A DNA stretch of 17,257 nucleotides from an uncultured Alphaproteobacteria bacterium (GCA_937128575.1 CAKZMN010000022.1:1-17257), one strand, 5' to 3'. Counted from the stretch's first letter, positions 1 to 8,254 are shown. The notes: generated by a model from the sequence alone, not told the origin. Translations and numbers: made by a program.

Positions 1-150
1 GAAATGCGCCTCACCAATCTTTTCACCATCCGCGCCCAATATATCTGCATGGACGGCGGCAGGCGTTTCAGATGCGGCCTTCACCGCATCCTCCGCATAA
101 GCCGCGCCAGAGATAGATAAAGCCGCAAGAGCAAGTACGAAATGCTTCAT
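1..150 (-). CDS. Secreted protein, Cu/Zn superoxide dismutase-like (N-terminal part only)
   Basis: Reading frame open from an ATG at 150 (minus) to the left edge, 50 residues seen. The first about 20 residues (MKHFVLALAALSISGAAYA, then ED) form a clear Sec signal peptide with an A-x-A cleavage site, so the product is periplasmic. The mature start, AVHADILGADGEKIGEAHF, resembles the first beta strands of SodC-type Cu/Zn superoxide dismutases, which dismutate superoxide in the periplasm. The copper and zinc ligands lie beyond the window, so this assignment is inference from a short match. It starts 3 bp after the sucC stop, so it is probably co-transcribed with sucC. In most alphaproteobacteria sucD sits there. 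Confidence 0.6.
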   Translation of the reverse strand, partial: MKHFVLALAALSISGAAYAEDAVKAASETPAAVHADILGADGEKIGEAHF

Positions 151-153
151 GAT

Positions 154-1362
154 TTAAGCCGCCATAGCCTGTTTCGTGGCATCAACAACTTTGCGCGCCG
201 CATCATCAAGATCATTTGCAGAAATGATCGGCAGACCGGAACTCGCCATCAAAGCCTTACCCGCTTCAACATTCGTGCCCTCAAGACGCACAACCAATGG
301 CACCTGAAGATCAACTTCCTTCGCCGCAGCAATAACGCCCTCGGCAATAACGTCACATTTCATGATGCCGCCAAAGATATTGACCAAGATGCCCTTAACA
401 TTGGGATCGGATAGAATGATTTTGAATGCCACTGTAACGCGCTCGGCTGTCGCCCCACCACCAACATCCAAGAAGTTCGCAGGCTCGCCGCCATAGAGCT
501 TAATGATATCCATCGTAGACATCGCAAGACCCGCGCCATTAACCATACAGCCAATGTTACCGTCCAAACGCACATAGGATAGCTCGTTATCTGTTGCGAT
601 TTTCTCTGCCGCGTCTTCTTCTGTTTCATCACGAAGCTCGGCTACATCCGCATGGCGGAACAAAGCATTACCATCGAAGCTCATCTTCGCATCAAGCGCC
701 ATAACCTCATCACCAACAGTGATAAGCGGGTTAATTTCGATCACTTCCGCATCTAGCTCAGTATAGGCTTTGTACAAATTAGCGAACAACGTAACAGCGC
801 TCGCCGCCTTTGCGCCCGTAAGTTCAAGACCAGCGGCCAGCTTTTCACCATCCGCCTGCGTGAAGCCCGCATCTGTGTCTATCGCAACATTAATGATTTT
901 CTCTGGATGCTCTTCCGCAACCTCTTCAATATCCATACCGCCCTCGGTAGAAACCATGAAGGCCACCTTGCTCTGACCGCGGTCTAGAACAACAGAAGCA
1001 TAATATTCTTTTTCAATGTCCACGCCGTCTGTAACGTACAAACGCTGAACTTCTTTACCCTCTGGGCCGGTCTGCTTTGTTACCAAAACTTTACCCATCA
1101 TCGCTTCTGCGGCTTCTTTAACCTCATCCACTGTCTTACAAAGACGAACGCCGCCCTTGCCTTCTGGGTTATCCGTGAAATGACCAGCGCCGCGTCCACC
1201 TGCGTGGATTTGAGCCTTAATAACGAACAACGTCGTGCCGCCCGCTTCCAGCTCTTGCGCGGCCTTAACGGCTTCATCAACGCTCATCGCTGGAATGCCT
1301 TTTGGCACGGCTACGCCGTATTTTTCTAGTAAATCTTTTGCCTGATATTCATGGATATTCAT
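154..1362 (-). CDS. sucC: Succinate-CoA ligase (ADP-forming) subunit beta
   Basis: Beta subunit of succinyl-CoA synthetase, which in the TCA cycle converts succinyl-CoA to succinate with formation of ATP or GTP in the cytoplasm, together with SucD. The 402 residues match the usual length of about 390-400. The N-terminus [17 protein letters not shown] is diagnostic. The ATP-grasp nucleotide-binding part has [10 protein letters not shown] at about residues 49-58. Later come [18 protein letters not shown] (metal-binding) and the [13 protein letters not shown] and FLDVGGGA segments of the C-terminal ligase domain. A GGAG Shine-Dalgarno lies about 10 bases before the ATG, inside an 11-base inverted repeat. 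The expected upstream neighbour mdh is about 7.9 kb away, separated by the plus-strand island. No sucD is visible downstream. Confidence 0.97.
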   Translation of the reverse strand: MNIHEYQAKDLLEKYGVAVPKGIPAMSVDEAVKAAQELEAGGTTLFVIKAQIHAGGRGAGHFTDNPEGKGGVRLCKTVDEVKEAAEAMMGKVLVTKQTGPEGKEVQRLYVTDGVDIEKEYYASVVLDRGQSKVAFMVSTEGGMDIEEVAEEHPEKIINVAIDTDAGFTQADGEKLAAGLELTGAKAASAVTLFANLYKAYTELDAEVIEINPLITVGDEVMALDAKMSFDGNALFRHADVAELRDETEEDAAEKIATDNELSYVRLDGNIGCMVNGAGLAMSTMDIIKLYGGEPANFLDVGGGATAERVTVAFKIILSDPNVKGILVNIFGGIMKCDVIAEGVIAAAKEVDLQVPLVVRLEGTNVEAGKALMASSGLPIISANDLDDAARKVVDATKQAMAA

Positions 1363-1369
1363 AAATTTT

Positions 1370-1380
1370 CTCTCCGAGAG
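1370..1380. repeat. Inverted repeat overlapping the sucC ribosome-binding site
   Basis: CTCTCCGAGAG: 5-bp arms around one base. On the minus strand it contains the GGAG of the sucC Shine-Dalgarno and adjoins a TATAAC hexamer (1380-1385, minus) that may be the sucC -10 box. No good -35 at 16-18 bp was found. It could be an operator or chance. Confidence 0.3.
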
Positions 1381-1559
1381 TTATACATGAGGCCCATGGC
1401 CCCAGAATCAATATGTACAAGATTTACCATCCCACGCGCGCAATGCAAGGGCGTAAATCGAAAAGAATTAATGCCGCGTTAATAAATTATAAAGTTTTAT
1501 CGAATACACTTTGCATAACGAAAAAGGTTCACACGTTTTCAGGCGAAAGAGTACATAGA

Positions 1560-3281
1560 GTGGACGACAAGGAACTACAACAGTTCGAAATAGATGAAGC
1601 AAAGGCCAAAGAAGGCCCTTTCGGCTTCCGCGTTGGTAACGACGAGCGCCTCCACGCCGGCGAAAACATACAGGAGCAAGCCGGACATATGTCCAGCTCC
1701 TACACATCCAAAGAAGCCCAAAAAGCAGAAGCAAAAAAAGAACAGCAAAAACACGCCATTCACACAATGTTGAACCAGTACGGCCTTTCAAACCATGTGG
1801 AAGATTTATTACATGAGGTCGAGAAGCTGCGCGAAGACGAGCAAAAGCTAGAACAAGAAAAGTCAGACCTAATTACTGAGGACGCAATCCTCGAAAAAGA
1901 AACACGCATCCTCGAAGTCAGAAAAGACATACTTTCAAAGCAAATCGAAGCTATAGAAATGATATGTGACGAAGAAATGTGCATGATAGATCATGATTTA
2001 GCAGCCATCAGAGAAAACATCGAACAAATTGATACCTTAAAAGAAGAGTTCGCGAAGCAAGACCCTGAGGCTTATAGAGCGTATAAAGAGCATCGCCATC
2101 TAGCAAAAGAAATAATATCCTTAAAAATAAATCTGGACAACGACCCAGCCAGCCGAGCCAAGCCCGTTGTCTTTATAAATGAAAATGGCGAATACTACGT
2201 CAAAAGCAATGACGGCACAGAAACACACCTCGTCAAAGACATGGCAAACGCCAAAGACTTAATCGCCGATATTGAGCGTCAAGCCAAAGGAAATGGACAG
2301 TTCCACGGCGAAAGTGATGCCATCGTTAAAGCATGGCAAGAAACACATGAGGGATATTACAACACAGATAGCCCAGCCGGGCGCCGCATCCTAGATTTCA
2401 AACTAGACGATATTCGCCGCGAATATAAAAACGCCGTTAAAGGACACGCAGAAACGCTAGAAAAACTAACAGATGAGAAAAGCATCCTCAAAACAGAATT
2501 AGAGGAAATCAATAAAGATCTAGAAAGCAATCACACGCGAAGATCAGAAATCAAAGGACGCCTAACAGAGATAGCAGATGACCTCGTAAAAATCAGAGAT
2601 GAGATCAAAGCAAAAATCAGCGAAGCAATCCCAGACCCAGAGCACCAAAAAGCATTATTTGAATATCTCCAAGACAATCCAGGCAAAAGCACAGAAGAGC
2701 TAATGCGCGATATGCCAGAAGACTTGAAAAATTCTCTAAACAATGTCGCCCCAGAAAACACAAAAGAAAGAGATGCGGATTCTTCACCAAAAAGCCAGCA
2801 CTCAACAATAAGCTTAGACCCAGAAAAGAATGAAATTTCCCTTACAAACAATCATTTCAATAAAGCCGCACAGGGCACAGCCCCAACTGAAGAACCCAAG
2901 GCACCCAGCGCAGTAAAAAGCCTCACCGCGACAGCAAACTTAGAGTTTAAGGGTGGTGTAATCCCGCTAGATATAAGCGCGCAAAACAATTCAATATCCA
3001 TTCAAAACGGACAAATCATCCTTACCCAAAATGATGGAACAACCATCCCGACAGGTCTTGAGATCGATCAAAATCAACGTCTAATACTAGACGGCGCGCC
3101 AACAGGCACATACATGAAAGATCCAGGTCACTTTGAAAGAAAGAACCCCGACGGCTCAATCGTTCAAGTCGATGTAAAAATTGAGTCCGGCGACGAAGGT
3201 GAAGTAAACATAGAAATTAACGACATCATCCCGAACGAACTAAACATGCATTGCACATCACATAATGGCTTAACCATTTAA
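1560..3281 (+). CDS. Long coiled-coil protein of the island (A)
   Basis: Unrecognised. The frame is open from an ATG at 1413, but its first 49 codons read as AT-rich intergenic sequence. I prefer the GTG at 1560 (VDDKELQQFEIDEAK), which follows AGGCGAAAGAG; this gives 573 residues. Layout: a polar Glu/Lys-rich N-terminus; a long heptad-like coiled coil at about 78-167; a short beta-hairpin-like insert VVFINENGEYYVK starting at residue 203; a second coiled coil at about 287-357; a low-complexity linker; and a beta-rich Gly/Asn/Thr C-terminus from about 457. There is no signal peptide, membrane helix or Cys pair. It shares its coiled coil-insert-coiled coil plan with the next gene (insert at residue 198 there), so the two look like diverged paralogues. 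The A-rich coding strand differs from the neighbouring sucC. A structural or secreted filamentous role is speculation. Confidence 0.8.
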   Translation: MDDKELQQFEIDEAKAKEGPFGFRVGNDERLHAGENIQEQAGHMSSSYTSKEAQKAEAKKEQQKHAIHTMLNQYGLSNHVEDLLHEVEKLREDEQKLEQEKSDLITEDAILEKETRILEVRKDILSKQIEAIEMICDEEMCMIDHDLAAIRENIEQIDTLKEEFAKQDPEAYRAYKEHRHLAKEIISLKINLDNDPASRAKPVVFINENGEYYVKSNDGTETHLVKDMANAKDLIADIERQAKGNGQFHGESDAIVKAWQETHEGYYNTDSPAGRRILDFKLDDIRREYKNAVKGHAETLEKLTDEKSILKTELEEINKDLESNHTRRSEIKGRLTEIADDLVKIRDEIKAKISEAIPDPEHQKALFEYLQDNPGKSTEELMRDMPEDLKNSLNNVAPENTKERDADSSPKSQHSTISLDPEKNEISLTNNHFNKAAQGTAPTEEPKAPSAVKSLTATANLEFKGGVIPLDISAQNNSISIQNGQIILTQNDGTTIPTGLEIDQNQRLILDGAPTGTYMKDPGHFERKNPDGSIVQVDVKIESGDEGEVNIEINDIIPNELNMHCTSHNGLTI

Positions 3282-3338
3282 AAACTCACAAAGAACAAAA
3301 AAACACTTGAATTCAACAACTTAGAGTCGCACCACTTT

Positions 3339-3368
3339 TTGACAGAACATTCGACATTCCTGTACAAT
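3339..3368 (+). promoter_or_regulatory. Sigma70-type promoter for coiled-coil gene B
   Basis: TTGACA (3339-3344, perfect -35), 18-bp spacer, TACAAT (3363-3368, 5 of 6). The sequence TTCCTGTACAAT around the -10 recurs exactly (apart from the first flanking bases) in the promoter of the second lysozyme gene (8255-8284), also with an 18-bp spacer. Confidence 0.75.
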
Positions 3369-3403
3369 ATTAAATCGGGTGTAAATAAGGGCGATAAACG
3401 CTC

Positions 3404-3436
3404 ATGAGTAATAAACAAAGGGTAATAGACGGGTAA
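3404..3436 (+). other. Possible leader ORF (10 codons) in the 5' UTR of gene B
   Basis: ATG at 3404 within the palindrome CTCATGAG (3401-3408) opens a 10-codon frame, MSNKQRVIDG, ending with TAA at 3434-3436, three bases before the ATG of gene B. A weak AAGGG lies about 12 bases upstream. It could be a translated leader giving coupling, or chance. Confidence 0.25.
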
Positions 3437-3439
3437 ATA

Positions 3440-4891
3440 ATGGTAACCCTCGTACAACCAGTATTGGACACATACGCACTGACGCCGCAGCAGCAGGTGC
3501 AGCTGGGCGCCCTCCTCTCGCCCCTAAATGACATCCAAGAAAAATCCCAATTTCAAAAAGAAAACGAAAACCTACAGGCGAACCTCAGCGGGACAAACAC
3601 GGCGTTGTCGAGCATGAACAACGGCGACAAAAAAGATAAAGAGCGCCTAATCCGTCAACAAAACAACAACGTCGCCAGCGCTTTGGTCACATCGATGGAA
3701 GGGCTTCAAGGGCAATACGCGGATCTCGGTAACCAAATTCAGGAAAAAGAGGCGCAAAGCCAAGCCATAAACGAAGATATTGGCTTGCTAAAAACGCACA
3801 AAGACATCCTCGGTATGGAGCAGGAAGAATTAACAATAGACATTGAGCAAACCACACTTCTGTCACAGCAAGGCAGAGAGCAGCTCAGAGAGCTAGATGG
3901 AACCTCAAGCAAAGCAATGTATGACAACACAATGCTGAGTTTAGACACAAACGAAATGCTTCAAGAGCTTTCAATGAACGAGGACGTCATTAACGTCATC
4001 ACCGTGACAGATGCCAACAATGAAGAGCGCGTTGTGTATCAAAATGAGGACGGCAGCTACTTTTTCAAAAACAATCAAGATGAAGAGATTTCACTGAATA
4101 AAGATCAAATAGAAGATGTTGAAAGCTGGCTAACAGAAGACATGGAAGGCCAGTATATTCTAGCCAACAGCGAAAACGCCCCAACCGGCGAAATTGAAGC
4201 CTATCACGAAGCTCTAAAGCAAAAAGCCGCATCTACCGCGCACCTAGAAAATGCTGAAAACAAGCAATTTGAAAAGATAATGGAAACGGGCACCGCAGAA
4301 TCAGACACTGAACTTTCAAAGCAAGCGTTAGAAGACATTAAACAAGAAATAAAAGAAATTGACACCACAATTGAAGACAAACACACAGCAAAACAAAAAA
4401 TTGATAGTGAGGTTGGTGATTTAAAAAGCCAACGCGCAAACGTCAAACAACAAATGGACGAGCAAAGCGAGAAAATAACTGAAGACACAGATGCCGAAAA
4501 CCCAGCTCTCGCATGGAACGAAGCCAATGACCTTCAACAAAGACTAACGGACAACAAGGCTGAAATCGCGGCCTCCGTTGGTTCACACGCCAGCCCAGAT
4601 GAATTAAAGGCCCTCGCCGAGAAATACGGCGTATCCGAGGCCGACATGCCCTATCTAGAAAACACACTGACCGATATGGGCATCAAGATGGAAGAGCCCT
4701 TCTCAAATGATCGCAACGGCGCTTCGCTTGCCAGCACAATGGATAATAACGGCATAAAAAGCGGCCTATCTGTATCAAATAGCTTTAACGCAGCAGCGAC
4801 TGAAAAAATCGCCTTTGAGGCGCCAAAACCAGAGATGGAACCAACCCCCGAAATGAACACGACCCCAGCGCCGCAAATGGGCCTTTCATAA
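3440..4891 (+). CDS. Long coiled-coil protein of the island (B)
   Basis: Unrecognised, 483 residues, starting MVTLVQPVLDTYALTPQQQ behind a GGG Shine-Dalgarno (3431-3433). A Gln/Asn/Glu-rich coiled coil spans about 28-160. The insert VVYQNEDGSYFFKNN starts at residue 198, then an acidic stretch, a second coiled coil at about 252-347, and a small helical region with SPDELKALAEKYGVSEADM. The C-terminal tail is rich in Pro and Met (PKPEMEPTPEMNTTPAPQ). There is no signal peptide or membrane segment. Architecture and insert position match protein A (insert at 203), which suggests ancient duplication although overall identity by eye is low. It has its own consensus promoter, so it can be expressed apart from A. 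Function unknown; the context with murein hydrolases suggests a structural or adaptor partner. Confidence 0.88.
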   Translation: MVTLVQPVLDTYALTPQQQVQLGALLSPLNDIQEKSQFQKENENLQANLSGTNTALSSMNNGDKKDKERLIRQQNNNVASALVTSMEGLQGQYADLGNQIQEKEAQSQAINEDIGLLKTHKDILGMEQEELTIDIEQTTLLSQQGREQLRELDGTSSKAMYDNTMLSLDTNEMLQELSMNEDVINVITVTDANNEERVVYQNEDGSYFFKNNQDEEISLNKDQIEDVESWLTEDMEGQYILANSENAPTGEIEAYHEALKQKAASTAHLENAENKQFEKIMETGTAESDTELSKQALEDIKQEIKEIDTTIEDKHTAKQKIDSEVGDLKSQRANVKQQMDEQSEKITEDTDAENPALAWNEANDLQQRLTDNKAEIAASVGSHASPDELKALAEKYGVSEADMPYLENTLTDMGIKMEEPFSNDRNGASLASTMDNNGIKSGLSVSNSFNAAATEKIAFEAPKPEMEPTPEMNTTPAPQMGLS

Positions 4892-4970
4892 AGATTAATA
4901 CCTGCGCCACAACCCGCAGAAAACCTTAATAAATCGTTAAGATTTCATAAAATAAAAACACCCCCAAAAT

Positions 4971-4999
4971 TTGACCGAAATGCCCGAAAAATGTATAAT
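4971..4999 (+). promoter_or_regulatory. Sigma70-type promoter for the small protein / lysozyme-M23 pair
   Basis: TTGACC (4971-4976), 17-bp spacer, TATAAT (4994-4999, perfect -10) preceded by TG. The upstream flank CCCCAAAATTTGAC closely matches CCCCAAATTTGAC at the 8255 promoter. The leader to the ATG at 5090 is about 85 bases. Confidence 0.78.
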
Positions 5000-5024
5000 A
5001 TGGGTAAGAAGTAGATGACAATAA

Positions 5025-5041
5025 GATCTATAAAATAGATC
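5025..5041. repeat. Inverted repeat in the leader of the 5090 gene
   Basis: GATCTA-TAAAA-TAGATC, perfect 6-bp arms with a 5-base loop, lying between the -10 box and the ribosome-binding site. It could be an operator or a small RNA hairpin. It is not followed by a T-run, so it is not a standard terminator. Confidence 0.45.
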
Positions 5042-5089
5042 AATATTTACAACGGTTTAATAGAAAAAAGAGTATAAAAGGGTGCAATA

Positions 5090-5584
5090 ATGAGTACGGA
5101 ATCCCAAATGGGACCCTCCATAGGCGAAATTTTCAAACGCTCCAACCAGGTTTCAGACAAGGGAACGCAGGTCGGACCGCGTGAATTGCCCAGCGAACTC
5201 GTCATGCTCCGCCACGATGATGGTCAAGATTACGTGGTGTTCGAAGAAAAAGATTTCGGCTTCTACATCAATACAAAACCCGAGCGCACGCAAATTGACG
5301 GCGCGCTCGTCCAAAATCAAATCACAGATGGAAAATACGTGGTAACGCGCCCCTTCTCCTTCAACGAGGCCGCAGGCGTTGTTGCGCAAAATGTCGCGCT
5401 AAACGATCTAGCCGATGATTGGGAGCATGGCCGCTACAGCACCAACACATTCAGCGCCACCATGAACGAAATTCTAGGCACCCCCGCCATCAGCGCAAAA
5501 GCCGACTTCGACAAGCTAGAGCCAGCCCTGCAAGACGCTGCGCCAGAAAACACCTACGAAGCGCCGAGTTCGGAGCTTAGCTAA
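5090..5584 (+). CDS. Small island protein (C) with a shared hairpin motif
   Basis: Unrecognised, 164 residues, acidic, with no signal peptide or membrane helix. The start is firm: AGGG with 7-base spacing before ATG, in an AGGGTGCAA context repeated at the 8332 gene. A flexible N-terminus (about 1-35) leads to a mostly beta region containing VVFEEKDFGFYINTK from residue 49, which resembles the inserts of proteins A (VVFINENGEYYVK) and B (VVYQNEDGSYFFK). After about residue 85 it looks helical (SFNEAAGVVAQNVALNDLADDW), then a disordered tail ending SSELS. Its TAA stop overlaps the ATG of the lysozyme-M23 gene (TAATG), so the two are translationally coupled. That suggests a dedicated partner, chaperone or immunity-like companion, but the role is inferred. 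Confidence 0.85.
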   Translation: MSTESQMGPSIGEIFKRSNQVSDKGTQVGPRELPSELVMLRHDDGQDYVVFEEKDFGFYINTKPERTQIDGALVQNQITDGKYVVTRPFSFNEAAGVVAQNVALNDLADDWEHGRYSTNTFSATMNEILGTPAISAKADFDKLEPALQDAAPENTYEAPSSELS

Positions 5585-7164
5585 TGGCAAAAACCAAAAA
5601 AGATAAAGATGAGCTAGATCCGCGCTTTCTATATGACGACAGCGCCGATTACTCAGAATTCATGGGCGAACAAAAAAACATGTTCGTAAGCGCCATGGAT
5701 TGGATCGGCCAATGGCTCGACATGGTTTTTGCTGGTTTCCGCGATCAATCAGAATATGAAATTAAAAGGGCCGTATTGCTCGGCCATAAAGACGTTGAGC
5801 ATGAAAACCCAATCGACGGCGCCGCCCCCGGCTCCCGCGTATACACAGAACGCCTAGACCGCATGGGCACCATCCCGGGCGAAGAGCGCAGCACAAGCCG
5901 AAACCGCAAAGCCGCATCATCAATCAACGCCAGTGGCATGGTCAACGCTAATAAAATAGTTTTGGATTTCATCGGTAAATACGAAGCCAAGGGAAACTAC
6001 AACACCATTTGGGGCGGCGATCAAATCAAAGGCATTACAAATAAAAGCCTAAAAGAAGTTGTCGCCTTTCAAAGAGACTATTCAAAAACCCACGCCTCAT
6101 CTGCGCTGGGTAAATACCAATTCATGCCAGACACACTTGAGGAAACTTACAAAAAACTAGGCTTAAGCGGCAATGAAAAGTTCAGCCCTGAAATGCAAGA
6201 TCGTTTGGCTTTATACAAGCTAACCAATGATTGTAAATTAAACGAATACTTCGAAGGCAAAGTCAGCAAAGAAGTCGTCTTAGACAAAATCGCGGGCATA
6301 TGGGCCGCCATCCCAAACACAAGCGGTAAAGGCACATATGACGGAAAGCTCAATAAATCTCTAGTCAGCAAAGAAGCCGCGCTCAACATTTTAGAAAACG
6401 CAAAACAAGCTTACAAATCCAGCTTTAGAATCACTACAGACGCCCTAAGCATCTCAAAAAAGGGTACCCAAACCAGCGAATTCGCAAAGCAGCGCGGCAA
6501 CCACAAACATATGGGCGAAGACCGCGCAGTCGCGGCAAACACACCATTAACATCCCCCGGCTATGGCCGCATTGAATATGTCGATCGCAAGGGCGCTGGC
6601 GCCGCAGGTAAATACGTCGTCATCAACCACGGCAGCGGCGTATACACCACCCACATGCACCTAAACAAAATCAACGTGCGCGAGGGGCAATATATACAAA
6701 AGGGCGGCCAATTCGGCCTAAGCGGCAGCACAGGACACTCAACCGGGCCCCACACCCACACAGAAACCGCCATTTTAGGGCGCACAAAAGACGGCAATCG
6801 CGTCTTAATCTATGTTGACCCCGCAAAGGTGCGCGAGGCCGGCGCAAGTATCAACGATCAAGACACGCAAATTAAGCTGCTCAGGGACGCCAAAGAAAAG
6901 GTCGGTAAATATAAAAACGTTCTATGGTTTGGCAAGGTAAAAGATAAATTCGATAAACCACTAAAATCTGATCGCCGCACCGCCAGCATCAACACAGATT
7001 TCAAAACCGCGACCGAAAAAACAGAAAGCCTAGCAGACAACAGCAAAAACATGTCGAATAAGGAGCTTTGGAGCTCCAACAAGGGCGACTTCTCTCCCCT
7101 TCCTGGTGCAGGCACGTTTAAGGGCCCAAGCGCGGATAACGCGATCAAAAACCCTGTGGCATAA
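5584..7164 (+). CDS. Bifunctional murein hydrolase: lysozyme-like domain + M23 metallopeptidase
   Basis: 526 residues. An N-terminal charged segment with an amphipathic hydrophobic stretch (33-52, MFVSAMDWIGQWLDMVFAGF) is followed by a lambda-endolysin/GH104-like domain (about 120-285): putative catalytic Glu134 in KYEAKGNYN, GG144-145, SSALGKYQF (172-180), FSPEMQDRLAL from 200, and GIWAAIPN. A LytM-type M23 endopeptidase follows (about 295-420): H309-x-G-x-D313, H359 in THMHL, GPHTH with H390 and H392. These have the same spacing as LytM H210, D214, H260, H291 and H293, so zinc ligands and catalytic His are intact. Expected activities are glycan-strand and peptide cross-link cleavage. There is no Sec or Tat signal, so export must use another route or follow lysis. 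The start overlaps the previous stop; GGAG lies about 8 bases upstream. Confidence 0.92.
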   Translation: MAKTKKDKDELDPRFLYDDSADYSEFMGEQKNMFVSAMDWIGQWLDMVFAGFRDQSEYEIKRAVLLGHKDVEHENPIDGAAPGSRVYTERLDRMGTIPGEERSTSRNRKAASSINASGMVNANKIVLDFIGKYEAKGNYNTIWGGDQIKGITNKSLKEVVAFQRDYSKTHASSALGKYQFMPDTLEETYKKLGLSGNEKFSPEMQDRLALYKLTNDCKLNEYFEGKVSKEVVLDKIAGIWAAIPNTSGKGTYDGKLNKSLVSKEAALNILENAKQAYKSSFRITTDALSISKKGTQTSEFAKQRGNHKHMGEDRAVAANTPLTSPGYGRIEYVDRKGAGAAGKYVVINHGSGVYTTHMHLNKINVREGQYIQKGGQFGLSGSTGHSTGPHTHTETAILGRTKDGNRVLIYVDPAKVREAGASINDQDTQIKLLRDAKEKVGKYKNVLWFGKVKDKFDKPLKSDRRTASINTDFKTATEKTESLADNSKNMSNKELWSSNKGDFSPLPGAGTFKGPSADNAIKNPVA

Positions 7165-7194
7165 ACGCCCAGATATCATTACCTAAACTCCAAT

Positions 7195-7204
7195 CTAATA
7201 TTAG
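7195..7204. repeat. 10-bp palindrome between the lysozyme-M23 and transglycosylase genes
   Basis: CTAATATTAG is a perfect palindrome in the 149-bp gap. It is too short and lacks a T-run to be a terminator. It might be an operator. No convincing promoter was found in this gap, so read-through from 4971 is likely. Confidence 0.3.
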
Positions 7205-7313
7205 CCATTTCTTTACCCCCCTCATTGCATAATGGATGTTGGCCCCCTATTGGCGGCCCATAAAGATAAAAGGGCAAAGACCCTTAAAAAACACAATAAA
7301 ACCAGATAGATGC

Positions 7314-8228
7314 ATGACACATAATTCAAAAAAGATTTGGCTCTCCGCCATATATATATTCGCGCTCTGCGCCCTGCCCGCCGCCGTTCAGGCCAAGCCT
7401 GCACAGACAGGCGCCCACAGCGCCAAACGCGCCCCCGCGCCGCTCTGCCGCACAAGCGAGGCACACACCAGTTCAATCAGTCTACAATCAAGCGATAATA
7501 ACCGCTTGAAAGTCGCGCGCGCCTTCCGCGCCTATCTCGAAAAAAAGGGCCGCGACAGCGGCGCCGTGGCCTCCATTTATAAAGCCAGTTTAAAGAGCGG
7601 CGTTGACTTCGAATTGCTGCTGCTCAAGGCCATCATGGAAAGTGATCTCGGCCATTATAACGTCGCCACCGGCAGCACCGCGCGCGGCCTATTTCAATAT
7701 ATCGAACCCACTTGGCTGGTACTAATGAAACGATACGGCGCGAATCTTGGCTACGCACATTACGCAGATGCCATCAGCTTCGCTGGCCGTACCGGCATCC
7801 CCTATATTAAAAATAAAAACAAATACTTAGAGGCCGAAATTCTAGCGCTCCGCCACGACCAAGACATGTCCGCCATGATCAAGGCTTTGCAGATACAGGA
7901 AGAAACACAGACATTGCGCAACTATAAAAAGGGCCGCGTCAGCGCGACCGATCATTACATCTCTCACATGCTAGGCTTAAGCCTCGCCAGAGAGCTATAT
8001 GACTTGCGCCGTAAAAACTCCATCATCGCCGTTGCCCGTTTAAACAAAGCCGCAATGCGCGAGGCCGCCCGATTAAATAAGCCATTTTTCTATGACGGAA
8101 AACGCGCCTTAACCGCGCGCGAAGTCTACGCAAAATTCGAGGCCCGCGTCGGACGCGAATTTAAAAACATCTATAATATCGGGAACACAAAAACCACCAT
8201 CTGCACCGCGGCAAAAGTCGCGCGGTAA
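7314..8228 (+). CDS. Secreted SLT-family lytic transglycosylase
   Basis: 304 residues from ATG 7314. The frame extends upstream to 7236, but only the inner Met gives a proper Sec signal peptide (about residues 1-26, ending AVQA), so the enzyme is periplasmic or secreted. The SLT lysozyme-like fold shows catalytic Glu109 in KAIMESDLGHYNVATGS, then TARGLFQYIEPTWL, matching the E-S / G-L-F-Q signature. The second half (LRHDQDMSAMI, then DHYISHMLGL) matches the accessory helices typical of alphaproteobacterial SLT proteins, where it usually reads like LYLAHFLG. It should cleave the MurNAc-GlcNAc bond, giving 1,6-anhydro ends. It is the only product of the island with a standard signal peptide. 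The Shine-Dalgarno is weak. Confidence 0.9.
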   Translation: MTHNSKKIWLSAIYIFALCALPAAVQAKPAQTGAHSAKRAPAPLCRTSEAHTSSISLQSSDNNRLKVARAFRAYLEKKGRDSGAVASIYKASLKSGVDFELLLLKAIMESDLGHYNVATGSTARGLFQYIEPTWLVLMKRYGANLGYAHYADAISFAGRTGIPYIKNKNKYLEAEILALRHDQDMSAMIKALQIQEETQTLRNYKKGRVSATDHYISHMLGLSLARELYDLRRKNSIIAVARLNKAAMREAARLNKPFFYDGKRALTAREVYAKFEARVGREFKNIYNIGNTKTTICTAAKVAR

Positions 8229-8254
8229 CCAACACAAAACACCCTACCCCAAAT

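Noticed and set aside
1413..1559. N-terminal extension of coiled-coil protein A from the ATG at 1413
   Set aside because: These codons are AT-rich and overlap the sucC upstream region; the GTG at 1560 with a purine-rich RBS gives a composition that continues into the rest of the protein.
4904..4938. Possible terminators after gene B (CTGCG...CGCAG; CTTAA...TTAAG)
   Set aside because: Stems of only 5 bp, the second all but one A/T, and no T-run follows; too weak to call.
5584..5700. Tat or Sec export signal on the lysozyme-M23 protein, given tatABC in the window
   Set aside because: No twin Arg near the N-terminus; the hydrophobic stretch at 33-52 contains Asp, Gln and Gly and lacks a cleavage site.
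7205..7313. Promoter for the secreted transglycosylase (TTTACC/CATAAT; TTGCAT/TATTGG)
   Set aside because: Spacing is 10 bp in the first case and boxes are poor in the second; read-through from the upstream operon is simpler.
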